DNA of 64,000 nt from CAVOGJ01 sp963700865 (GTDB taxonomy: Bacteria; Planctomycetota; Planctomycetia; Pirellulales; Pirellulaceae). The position numbers and the translations under genes were made by a program. The stretch is from assembly GCA_963700865.1 (NCBI GenBank), contig CAVOZC010000018.1:1426001-1490000 (forward strand), read 5' to 3'. The notes beneath the pieces were generated by a model, which saw only the letters and a list, made by a program, of their open reading frames with translations, was not told the DNA's origin and did no database searches. Numbering within the stretch: the stretch's first letter is position 1; every line of letters starts with the position of its first letter. This document shows positions 28,301 through 39,300 of the stretch, in pieces.

Positions 28301-30337
28301 TCGGGAGAGCTGCAGAATATTGCAACAGCTTCCGGCGTGGGCGAGCATGGCGGCTTGCCGGTCGGTTTGTCGGACAACGTGTCCGACCCCACCGATGCCG
28401 ACAGCGATAGTGACGGGCATCCGAACGATCCCACGACACTTCTCGTGGCGGACATGTCGGTCACGAAGTCCTTTGTGGCTAGTGGACCAGCGTCGAGCGG
28501 CACGGCGGGAAACTTTGATATTACCTACGATCTTACGATCGTGAACACCGGCAATGATCCGCTTTCCGCCTTGTCGCTTACGGACGATTTGTTTGCGGAC
28601 ATGGGCACGGCGTTTGTTGGCATTGTCCTGCAAGCCGGCCAACCGGCGACGCTGCAAGGTGGCAGCATCACTGACAATCCGGAATGGAACGCCGCCTTCG
28701 ACGGGAATAGTGCCGGGGTCGGTGACGCCGAGATCATTGATAACTCGGGGGGCAATACCAATCTGCTCGGGGTTGGTGAATCGCTCACGATCCGCATCAT
28801 TGCGGAAATCGATCCGGATGCGGCCGGTGCCGTTGTCGCGGGCGGCTATGTTTCCAATCAAGCCACGGCCACGGCTGCCGGGACGGCGGTCGTGATTTCG
28901 CAATTGTCCGACGACCCGAGTGACTCGACCGACGCCAACACCGTGGGAGACAATGATCCCGAAGATGTGACACGGGTCTTGCTCTCGGACATCACCCTGG
29001 AAAAATCGGTCGTGGGGACTCCCAGTCGCCAGGCGGATGGAACGTGGAATGTCAGCTTCGCGGTCGCCTATCGAAATACAGGGACCTCGGCCATCAGTAA
29101 TTTGATGTTGATGGACGATCTCTCCTCCGCCAGCAATTTCGGCGCAGCGTGGTTGAGCACGACGGCGGTAAGTGTTGATGCGGCCGGTGTGACCTCAGGT
29201 GTGGCACCGGGGCTGAATGCTGCCTGGCAGGTGGACCCGACCGTCAACGTCTTCGACGGTACTGGTTCGCTTGAACCGGGTGACGAGGTGGTTGTGAATT
29301 TCTCGGTGAACATCGATCCCGACATTTCGGGATCGACGGCCGGGGGAATCACGAACCAGGCTCGAGGGACGGGTACGGATACGCAGGCGACACTCGTGGC
29401 CGATTTTTCCGACGATCCGTCGAATCCGACGAATGTCGATCCGAATGGTGACAACGATCCAGATGATGCCACATTTGTCCCATTAAGCGACATTGGCGCA
29501 TCCAAGCAGATCAATTCGGCCGTGGAAGTCACCGGCAGTACGGGCGTTTTTGACGTCGAATACGCGGTGGTGATTGAGAATACGGGCACGGTTGATCTTA
29601 CAAATGTTCAAGTGAGTGAGCAGTTGGGCGGGGCTGCCGGTCACTTTGGCAACGGCTTTCTCGGGGTGCAGACCTCGCCGGCGATCGTTTCAAGCAGCCT
29701 TTCCTCGGGTGCCTCGCTGCCAACGCTTACCGCGTGGGACGGGGTCGCTAATAGCGACCTGTTCGATGGAACCAGTGGCTTGCTCCGTCCGGGCGATTCA
29801 TTCGTCGTCACGTTTACGGTCCGCGTCGACACGGTGACGGGGGATACGACCGCCCCATTTGACTTTAACAACCAGATCGTCGCGACGGCTGACGGGCCCG
29901 CCAGCACGATCGCTCAGCGACTTGTCGGACTTTGGAACCAATCCCAACGGCAACAATACGGACGGTTCGGAAGATACACCGACTCCCCTGCAAATTCCCC
30001 AGATTCGCTCAGCCAAGAATCACGGCGCTGCGACGCTCAATCCAGACGGCTCGTATACCGTGCCGGTGATCATCACGATTGCCAACACCGGTACCGTCGA
30101 TATGGACTCGATCCAGATGACCGAGGACGTGGCAAATCAGTTTGGCGACGGGTTCCTGGCGGTTCAGAATCCTCAGATTCTGCCGGTGGCTCCCTATGCA
30201 GGCGTGCTGCCCACGCTCAACGCGGCATGGGCCGGCGATACCTCTCAAAACGTGTTTTCCGCCGCGGCAAATTCGCTGCTCGCCGGCCAGTCACTGACGT
30301 TCACGTTCGACGCAATCGTCGATCCCGATGCCGTTGA
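25256..30337 (+). CDS. Giant gene, segment C: N-terminal domain and DUF11-like modules 1-8
   Basis: The segment begins with a domain containing GTSHGVLAVERTYTVLEDG and VYFAHNVDPDNDVTIG. Between about 25862 and 25964 the frame is wrong for roughly 100 bp; the alternative frame reads FKYVYILADGAAITNTFDC, and the pair of shifts cancels out. A cadherin/calx-like stretch follows (SIADSDVAIVDDDFSNIQRA), then DUF11-like modules starting at about 26380, 26898, 27405, 27937, 28445, 28980 and 29483, each with a TK/EK-type start, NTGT core, PG.S...V.VDPD strand and acidic linker. Coherent sequence passes to segment D near 29920. The predicted location is extracellular. Confidence 0.8.
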   Translation: MATSSPGTPVESFMIEVNGTSGPSLVNGTSGDIEQNPGSLGVPRTTTQCGQNSVSVDWTGTSHGVLAVERTYTVLEDGLFILMETTLTNTSASTLTDVYFAHNVDPDNDVTIGAGYATRNTIESQPSGTTNLAHVSATQTANDGSYVALVAEDPRARVAHRGFDNRDASNIWNGIGFSSAVGATRNADEAIAIAFRFNTIAPARRSTSNTSTFLRTAPRSRIHLIACSLPALTWMRNNSSGSVITDGYKGYFPVGGAAVSIADSDVAIVDDDFSNIQRATVTLTNAQPGDVLSAATSSPSWPAGIVVNGASTSSNIILNGSASVTAYEQALQLIRFSNGLAAPSQVDRTIQVQVEDVDAHVSNVAISTICISDVRATKEQIGTPVRNAANPDYWDVTFQLTIENTGNGILTGLDLVEALDAPGNFGAGFVSANPVSGGNLVFSGSGTAPTVNTSWNGAGVANLLSDDGLLNPGDSFTLDFTATLDLLAMADPETATNQATVSADDPNNPTNESFLSDASDSGSTPGSTNDGAPGATPGNENDPTPLILRDIEVTKAWTATAPAASGTNGNFDVTYVFTVENSGTERLSNLSLTDNLAAQFGGAQVGVVSVTVNNVSATNPPAANAAYNGTAGSDLLVPAAANDLRTGESFQVVLVVELDPDNALANYNVAGQLANSATAQATSGVTVVTDLSDDPANSADVDSEGDNEADDPTGIYLGALEVTKTASTVTPASLVAGSSGTAGHFVVDFTVTVFNRGNDLIDNLSLDENLASQYGGAFVQTIGVPTIAVINNSGVAGVAANPAGFNGGTVSELFNTATSQLGRGDQVQVVVRVEVDPDAATAALTGGRLENSATASGTGSSGLVIADVSDDPTNATNVDPNNDNNPDDPTSISIADLAAFKSLTSIVPSGSGVAGNFDVTYLFRVTNTGTETLSQLSLTDNFASQFGGAFVGVIGLSVSNVDATTPPVANAGYNGLAGSNLLVPSAADDVGPGQSFEVSLTIEVDPDNGLASYNASGELQNIATASGVGEHGGLPVGLSDNVSDPTDADSDSDGHPNDPTTLLVADMSVTKSFVASGPASSGTAGNFDITYDLTIVNTGNDPLSALSLTDDLFADMGTAFVGIVLQAGQPATLQGGSITDNPEWNAAFDGNSAGVGDAEIIDNSGGNTNLLGVGESLTIRIIAEIDPDAAGAVVAGGYVSNQATATAAGTAVVISQLSDDPSDSTDANTVGDNDPEDVTRVLLSDITLEKSVVGTPSRQADGTWNVSFAVAYRNTGTSAISNLMLMDDLSSASNFGAAWLSTTAVSVDAAGVTSGVAPGLNAAWQVDPTVNVFDGTGSLEPGDEVVVNFSVNIDPDISGSTAGGITNQARGTGTDTQATLVADFSDDPSNPTNVDPNGDNDPDDATFVPLSDIGASKQINSAVEVTGSTGVFDVEYAVVIENTGTVDLTNVQVSEQLGGAAGHFGNGFLGVQTSPAIVSSSLSSGASLPTLTAWDGVANSDLFDGTSGLLRPGDSFVVTFTVRVDTVTGDTTAPFDFNNQIVATADGPASTIAQRLVGLWNQSQRQQYGRFGRYTDSPANSPDSLSQESRRCDAQSRRLVYRAGDHHDCQHRYRRYGLDPDDRGRGKSVWRRVPGGSESSDSAGGSLCRRAAHAQRGMGRRYLSKRVFRRGKFAARRPVTDVHVRRNRRSRCR

Positions 30338-33300
30338 CGACATTGCAATGGCAATGAGCAACCAGGCGACCGTTCAGGGGCGAGGCCCCAATTACGACGG
30401 CGCACTGATCACCGTAAACGATCAATCGGGAAATGGGGTCGCCGTGACCTCAGGAGTCGACAACGACGACGCGACGCCCTTGCTTATTCCGGAAGTCATC
30501 ACGCAGAAACAAGTGATTGGGTTCGTCCCGGCCGCCAGCGGTACGTCGGGCCATATCGACGCCACGTTCTCGTTCACCCTTACCAATTCGGGGACGGTCC
30601 CGCTTGTCTCGCCGACTCTCGTGGATCCCTGGGGCACCGCCTACGGCGCTGCCTTTGTCGCCGTCGTGGACACCGATCTTTCGGACGATGTCGTTACCCC
30701 TCCGACGACCGGCATCGGAGGCAACAGCAGTTACAGCGGAGCGGTTGGTCAAAACATGCTCGACGGGGCCGGGCAGTTGCTGCCGGGCGAGTCGGTCACG
30801 GTGACGATCACGATCGAGATCGATCCCGACGCCAATCCGGCTGCCATTACTTCCGGAAACCTCACGAATCAAGCGACGGGCTCGGCAACCTACGATCCTG
30901 ATCCCTTCAATACGGGCGACGAGATCGTGGTTGGCGATCTTTCGGATGACCCCAACGATCCAGCCAACGTCGACCCGGATACGGACGGCGATCCGGATGA
31001 TCCAACAGCGCTGACGCTGGCCTCGCTCGACGTGACCAAAGCTGCGACGGCGGTAGCTCCGGCTGCCAGCGGCACGCCCGGCAATTTTGACGTCACTTAT
31101 GTACTGACGGTTACTAATACGGGGACGCAATCCCTCGCCAATCTTTCGTTGACCGACGACCTGGCGACGCAGTTCGGTGGTGCGCTGATTGACATTGTGA
31201 GCGTGTCGGTTACCAACATCGATGCCGATACGCCGCCCGTCGCGAATCCAGCCTTCGACGGTACCGCCGGCAGCGACCTGTTGCTCGGCGCCGTAACGGA
31301 CCAGTTGGCTGCAGGCCAATCCTTTCAGGTGGCGATGATTGTCGAGGTCGATCCTGACAATCCGGCAGCGATTACCAACGCAAACGGGCAGTTATCCAAC
31401 GCGGCGGTCGGCGGCGGCGATGGAGAGAATGGCGACGCGGCGAGTGACGTTTCGGACGATCCCGCGGATCTGACGAATTTTGACGCGAACGGCGACAACA
31501 ATCCGGACGATGCAACCACGCTCGCCATCGGCTCGCTGCAATTGACGAAAGCCGCCGGTCCGGTCGTCCCGGCCTCCAGCGGGGCCGACGGGAACTTCGA
31601 CGTAACCTACACGTTCACGCTCCGCAATACTGGCAACGACGACATCAGCGCCCTGTCAATCAACGATGACTGGGCGACCGAGTTCGGCGGCGCTTTCGTA
31701 CGCGTCGTGGACCAGAATCTTTCCGATGACGTGGCGGGAAGCGTGACGGTGACGGGCAACGCGACCTATACGGGCGGCGCCGCGGAAAACCTGTTTGCAG
31801 TGGGCAGCTTGCTGGGTATCGGCGAGACCGTGACTGTGGACGTGACGGTGGAACTGGACCCGGACGCACTCACTGCGAATCTTGTCGGCGGCCAGCTACT
31901 TAATTCGGCGACGGCACGGGGGACCTCGACACTGGGTACCGTCGATGATCGATCGGATGATCCAGCTGACCTGACCAATGCGGATACCGACGGCGACAAC
32001 ACACCCGACGATAGAACCGGCGTTTCGGTGGCGGATATCGCGTTGACGAAATCGGTCTTCGGATTGCCGGTACCCGCCGCAAGCGGTACGACGGGCAACT
32101 ATGACGTGACGCTGCGTTTCCGTTTCGCGAATTCTGGTAGTGAAGCACTCTCAAATCTGACACTGACCGATGACCTGGCAAGTCAATTTGGGGGAGCCTT
32201 CGTGGCGATACGCGGCATCAGCCTCACGAATATCAATGCCGCGGCGCCTCCCACTGTCAATTCAGGATTCGACGGTACCGCGGGCAGCGACATGCTGCTC
32301 GGGTCCGCAATGGATGATCTGCGGTCGGGACAGTCCTTTGATGTCATGTTGACGATTGAAGTGGATCCGAACAATCCGACGGGAGTCTTCAGCGGTGCGG
32401 GCGCCCTCCTCAATAGCGCCACGGCGGGAGGCACGGGAGAACTTGGCACGGCGGCGAGCGACGTATCGGACGATCCAGCTAACGCCACGAATGTTGATCC
32501 AGACGGAGACAATAACCCCGACGATCCGACGACGCTCCGTATCGCCGATTTGAACGTCACCAAGACCGCCGGCTCCGCCACACCGGCTAACCAGGTCGTC
32601 GGCTCGACCGGGGCGTTCGGTAACTTTGTCGTTCCCTACACGATCACGATTGCCAACACGGGGAACGATCTTGTAACGGCCCTCAGCCTCGTCGAGGACC
32701 TGGCCACTCAGTTTGGTGGCGGCCTGGTGGGGATCGTGGGAACCCCCATCCTGACGCTCGCCAACAACTCGGGCACCGCCGTGGCAAGTCCCAATCCGTC
32801 GACTTTTGACGGAAACACGACCACTGAAATCCTGGATGTCACGGTCAGTCGATTGGGCATCGAGGATCAACTCACCGTCACGCTGCAAGTCGAGATCGAT
32901 CCGGACAGTCCCACGGCCACGCTTGCTGCCGGCGCGCTGGAAAACTCCGCCACGGCCAGCGGAACTGATTCGGGCGGTAATCCTGTAAGCGATGATTCGG
33001 ATGATCCCTCCAACCCGACGAGCGACAATGATCCGACGCGTTTCTCCGTGCCTGCCCTCGCGGTCGCCAAGACGCTTGGCTCGGTGGTGCCCGCGGCGAG
33101 TGGTACGACCGGTAATTTCGATGTTAGCTACGCGCTGACGTTCCGTAACACGGGGACGGAGGTCATTCGCAGTCTTTCGCTGCTGGACGATCTGGCCAGT
33201 CAGTTCGGCGGCGCCTTTGTGGATGTCGTCAGCGTCGGTGTCAGCAACGTCAACGCGACGAACCCACCGCTCGCCAACCCCGCGTACGATGGGACAGCCG

Positions 33301-36300
33301 CCAGTGACCTGCTGATTGGCTCGGCCACGGATGCGCTCGAGCCCGGTCAGTCGTTCCAAGTGCTACTGACGATCGAGGTCGATCCGGACAGTCCCACCGG
33401 TAACTTTGCCGCGGGTGGAGAGCTTGCCAACCAGGCACTTGGTCAAGGCACCGGAATGACAGCCTTAGCGTCGAGCGTTTCGGACAATCCCGCGGATGTC
33501 AGTAACGTGGACGACGATGCGGATGGGCAACCCGATGATCCGACCACTTTGCGGATTGGCGATCTGGCCGTCGCAAAGACCACCGGGAACGTCAATCCCG
33601 CCAGTACGGTCGCCGGAACGACCGGGACGTTTGGCAACTTTGTCGTTGATTATACGCTCACGATTCGCAATACCGGCAATGACCTGATCACCAATCTGTC
33701 GCTGGTGGAAGACTTTACGGCCCATTTTGCTGGCGCCTTTGTGGGTATCATCGGTATGCCCTCGTTGACGGTCACCAATAATTCGGGAGTCGCGGTGGTC
33801 AATGCGAATCCGGCAGGTTTCGATGGCGACTCAGTGGCCGAGATGCTCGACGTGGCGACGAGCCAGCTAGGTCGCGGTGATGAAGTCGCAGTCACCATTC
33901 GCGTGGAGATCGATCCCGACGCGGCCACGGCCAACCTGATCGGCGGTACCCTGCAGAACAGCGCGGTGGCCGGTGGCACCGATTCGACAGGCAACCCGGT
34001 GAGCGACCTGTCGGACGATCCGGCCAATCCGACGAGTGACAACGATCCCACGCCCTTCAGCATTGCCGACCTGGCGGTGACGAAGACCACGACTGGTGTC
34101 GTACCGGCCACCAGCGGCACGGTCGGCAACTACGACGTGACCTACCAGTTCACCTTCGTGAACAGCGGGACGGAAGAACTGTCGAACCTTTCGCTCACCG
34201 ATAACCTGGCCGGCCAGTTTGGCGGCGCCTTTGTGGGAGTCGTGAGTGTTGGGGTGACCAATGTCGACGCGGCCACGCCACCGACGGCCAACGGGTCGTA
34301 CGACGGGACGGCGGGCAGCGACCTGCTCAGTGGTGCGGCGACGGACAGCCTGCTGCCGGGCCAATCGTTTACGGTGACGCTGGTGGTGGAAGTCGATCCG
34401 GACAGTGCGACGGGTAACTTCAACGGCAGCGGCCAGTTGGAAAACAGTGCCACGGCCAGTGCGGCTGGGGCGACGGGGACGACGTCGAGCGCCTCGGACG
34501 ATCCGACGGACGGGACGAATGAGGATAGCGACGCGGACGGTCAGCCGGATGACGAGACGACGCTGGCCATCGGGGACCTGCGGGCCACCAAGACGGCCGG
34601 GGCGGCGACTCCCTCGAATCAATTCGTGGGGGCGAGTGGCACCTTTGGTAACTTCGTGGTGCCCTACACGCTCACGATCCGCAACACGGGCAACGACCTG
34701 ATCAGCGGCCTGAGCGCCGTGGAAGACCTGGCCACGCAACTGGGTGGCGCCTTCATCGGGGTGGTCGGGACGCCGGTCATCACGCCGACCAATACATCGG
34801 GCAATACCTCGGTGGCGGCGAATTCAACCCCCTTCAATGGCAGCACCACGACCGAACTACTGAACACGGCGACCAGCCAACTGGGGATCGGCGACAGTGT
34901 CACCATCACGATCAACGTGGAGATCGATCCCGACGCGGCCACGGCCAACCTGATCGGCGGTACCCTGCAGAACAGCGCGGTGGCTGGTGGCACCGATTCG
35001 ACAGGCAACCCGGTGAGCGACCTGTCGGACGATCCGGCCAATCCGACGAGTGACAACGATCCCACGCCCTTCAGCATTGCCGACCTGGCGGTGACGAAGA
35101 CCACGACTGGTGTCGTACCGGCCACCAGCGGCACGGTCGGCAACTACGACGTGACCTACCAGTTCACCTTCGTGAACAGCGGGACGGAAGAACTGTCGAA
35201 CCTTTCGCTCACCGATAACCTGGCCGGCCAGTTTGGCGGCGCCTTTGTGGGAGTCGTGAGTGTCGGCGTGACCAATGTCGACGCGGCCACGCCACCGACG
35301 GCCAACGGGTCGTACGACGGGACGGCGGGCAGCGACCTGCTCAGTGGTGCGGCGACGGACAGCCTGCTGCCGGGCCAATCGTTTACGGTGACGCTGGTGG
35401 TGGAAGTCGATCCGGACAGTGCGACGGGTAACTTCAACGGCAGCGGCCAGTTGGAAAACAGTGCCACGGCCAGTGCGGCTGGGGCGACGGGGACGACGTC
35501 GAGCGCCTCGGACGATCCGACGGACGGGACGAATGAGGATAGCGACGCGGACGGTCAGCCGGATGACGAGACGACGCTGGCCATCGGGGACCTGCGGGCC
35601 ACCAAGACGGCCGGGGCGGCGACTCCCTCGAATCAATTCGTGGGGGCGAGTGGCACCTTTGGTAACTTCGTGGTGCCCTACACGCTCACGATCCGCAACA
35701 CGGGCAACGACCTGATCAGCGGCCTGAGCGCCGTGGAAGACCTGGCCACGCAACTGGGTGGCGCCTTCATCGGAGTGGTCGGGACGCCGGTCATCACGCC
35801 GACCAATACATCGGGCAATACCTCGGTGGCGGCGAATTCAACCCCCTTCAACGGCAGCACCACGACCGAACTACTGAACACGGCGACCAGCCAACTGGGG
35901 ATCGGCGACAGTGTCACCATCACGATCAACGTGGAGATCGATCCCGACGCGGCCACGGCCAACCTGATCGGCGGTACCCTGCAGAACAGCGCGGTGGCCG
36001 GTGGCACCGATTCGACAGGCAACCCGGTGAGCGACCTGTCGGACGATCCGGCCAATCCGACGAGTGACAACGATCCCACGCCCTTCAGCATTGCCGACCT
36101 GGCGGTGACGAAGACCACGACCGGTGTCGTACCGGCCACCAGCGGCACGGTCGGCAACTACGACGTGACCTACCAGTTCACCTTCGTGAACAGCGGGACG
36201 GAAGAACTGTCGAACCTTTCGCTCACCGATAACCTGGCCGGCCAGTTTGGCGGCGCCTTTGTGGGAGTCGTGAGTGTCGGCGTGACCAATGTCGACGCGG

Positions 36301-39300
36301 CCACGCCACCGACGGCCAACGGGTCGTACGACGGGACGGCGGGCAGCGACCTGCTCAGTGGTGCGGCGACGGACAGCCTGCTGCCGGGCCAATCGTTTAC
36401 GGTGACGCTGGTGGTGGAAGTCGATCCGGACAGTGCGACGGGTAACTTCAACGGCAGCGGCCAGTTGGAAAACAGTGCCACGGCCAGTGCGGCTGGGGCG
36501 ACGGGGACGACGTCGAGCGCCTCGGACGATCCGACGGACGGGACGAATGAGGATAGCGACGCGGACGGTCAGCCGGATGACGAGACGACGCTGGCCATCG
36601 GGGACCTGCGGGCCACCAAGACGGCCGGGGCGGCGACTCCCTCGAATCAATTCGTGGGGGCGAGTGGCACCTTTGGTAACTTCGTGGTGCCCTACACGCT
36701 CACGATCCGCAACACGGGCAACGACCTGATCAGCGGCCTGAGCGCCGTGGAAGACCTGGCCACGCAACTGGGTGGCGCCTTCATCGGGGTGGTCGGGACG
36801 CCGGTCATCACGCCGACCAATACATCGGGCAATACCTCGGTGGCGGCGAATTCAACCCCCTTCAATGGTAGCACCACGACCGAACTACTGAACACGGCGA
36901 CCAGCCAACTGGGGATCGGCGACAGTGTCACCATCACGATCAACGTGGAGATCGATCCCGACGCGGCCACGGCCAACCTGATCGGCGGTACCCTGCAGAA
37001 CAGCGCGGTGGCTGGTGGCACCGATTCGACAGGCAACCCGGTGAGCGACCTGTCGGACGATCCGGCCAATCCGACGAGTGACAACGATCCCACGCCCTTC
37101 AGCATTGCCGACCTGGCGGTGACGAAGACCACGACTGGTGTCGTACCGGCCACCAGCGGCACGGTCGGCAACTACGACGTGACCTACCAGTTCACCTTCG
37201 TGAACAGCGGGACGGAAGAACTGTCGAACCTTTCGCTCACCGATAACCTGGCCGGCCAGTTTGGCGGCGCCTTTGTGGGAGTCGTGAGTGTCGGGGTGAC
37301 CAATGTCGACGCGGCCACGCCACCGACGGCCAACGGGTCGTACGACGGGACGGCGGGCAGCGACCTGCTCAGTGGTGCGGCGACGGACAGCCTGCTGCCG
37401 GGCCAATCGTTTACGGTGACGCTGGTGGTGGAAGTCGATCCGGACAGTGCGACGGGTAACTTCAACGGCAGCGGCCAATTGGAAAACAGTGCCACGGCCA
37501 GTGCGGCTGGGGCGACGGGGACGACGTCGAGCGCCTCGGACGATCCGACGGACGGGACGAATGAGGATAGCGACGCGGACGGTCAGCCGGATGACGAGAC
37601 GACGCTGGCCATTGGGAACCTGAGCGTCCAGAAAGTCGCGGTTGCCACAACTCCGGCAAATCAATTCGTCGGATCGACCGGAACGAGCGACAACTTTGTC
37701 ATCACGTATACGATCACCGTCGCAAACACGGGCAACAGCCTGATCGACGATCTGCAGATTGAAGAGAACCTCGGGGCAGCCTTTGGCGGGGCCTTTGTCG
37801 GGGTTGTGGGTACACCAACGATTAGTGTTACCAACGGTTCAGGCGCGTCGGCAGCGAATGCGGCTGTGCCTACCTACGATGGAGCGACGAACACGCAGGT
37901 GCTTGACGCGACGACAAGCCAGTTGGGTATCGGTGATTCGATAGACATTACCATTCGCGTCGAAGTCGACCCGGACAATCCGGCAGCTGCGCTCGTGATG
38001 GGCGGGCTTGTGAATCGGGCGACCGCGAGCGGTACGGACGCCAATGGGACATCGATATCTGATCTGTCGGATGACCCGAGTGATCCGACCGACGTCGACG
38101 TGGATGGTGACAATGACCCGGATGACGCGACAAGCGTGTCCATTTCTGATTTAGCGGTGACGAAGAGTCTCGGTTCGATTGTGCCCGCGGCGAGCGGCAC
38201 GAGTGGCAATCGGGATGTGACATACGTCCTGACGGTCAGAAACACGGGCACGACTCGGCTACAAGACCTGCAATTGAGCGACGATCTCGTCGGCCAATTC
38301 GGTGGTGCCTTCGTGCGAGTGGTGAACGTCACGGTGAGTCCGGGGACGGCCACCATTCCCCCCGCTGCGAACAACGGGTTTGACGGCACCGCAACCAGTA
38401 ACATGTTATTGCCAGCGCCCGCCGGACAGCTCGACGTGGGCCAGAGTTTTCAGGTCACATTGATCGTCGAGGTGGACCCGGACAACGCTGGGGCGACTTA
38501 TGACGCCTCCGGGGAATTGGCTAACTCGGCCACGGCAACCGCGGATGGGCCGGGTGGTACGATTTCGAGTGATTCGGACGACCCGAATGATCTCGCAGAC
38601 GTTGACAGCGACAATGACGGTTCGCCAGATGACGAAACCGGCTTATCGATCGCGGACCTTGAACTGACGAAGGCGATCACCAATGCCTTGCCATCGGCCA
38701 GTGGAACGTTGGGTAACATAGACGTGACCTACACGCTGGTACTGACAAATACCGGAAATCAGCCGCTAACGAACGTAAATATTCGTGATGATTGGGCGGG
38801 GCAATTTGGCGGGGCGTTTGTGGGGGTTGTCGACACAAATCTTAGTGATGGGAACGTGGTCGCTCCGGGTGGTTCCGGCATCGGCGGGAACGCCACTTAC
38901 ACGGGTGGTGCGGCGGAGAACATGCTGAATGGCGCGGGTTCCTTGGCGGCGGGCCAATCGGTGACGATTAGCGTGACTGTCGAGCTCGACCCGGATGCGG
39001 CGACGGCCATTTTGAATGCCGCGGGACGATTGGAAAATTCGGCCGTTGCGACCGCGTCCAGCGTCTCGGGCATGATCAGTGACCTTTCCGATGATCCGGC
39101 AGACCCGGCGGATGTGGACACGGAAGGGGACAATGATCCTGACGATGGAACGGTCCTGAGCGTATCGAGCATCCGGGCCACCAAAGAGGTATCAGGAGTG
39201 GCACCGGCCGCAAGCGGCACGCAAGGCAACTTCGATGTCACGTATCAGTTTATCGTAACCAATTTTGGCTTGGTCGGGTTGTCCTCGCTAAGCCTGACCG

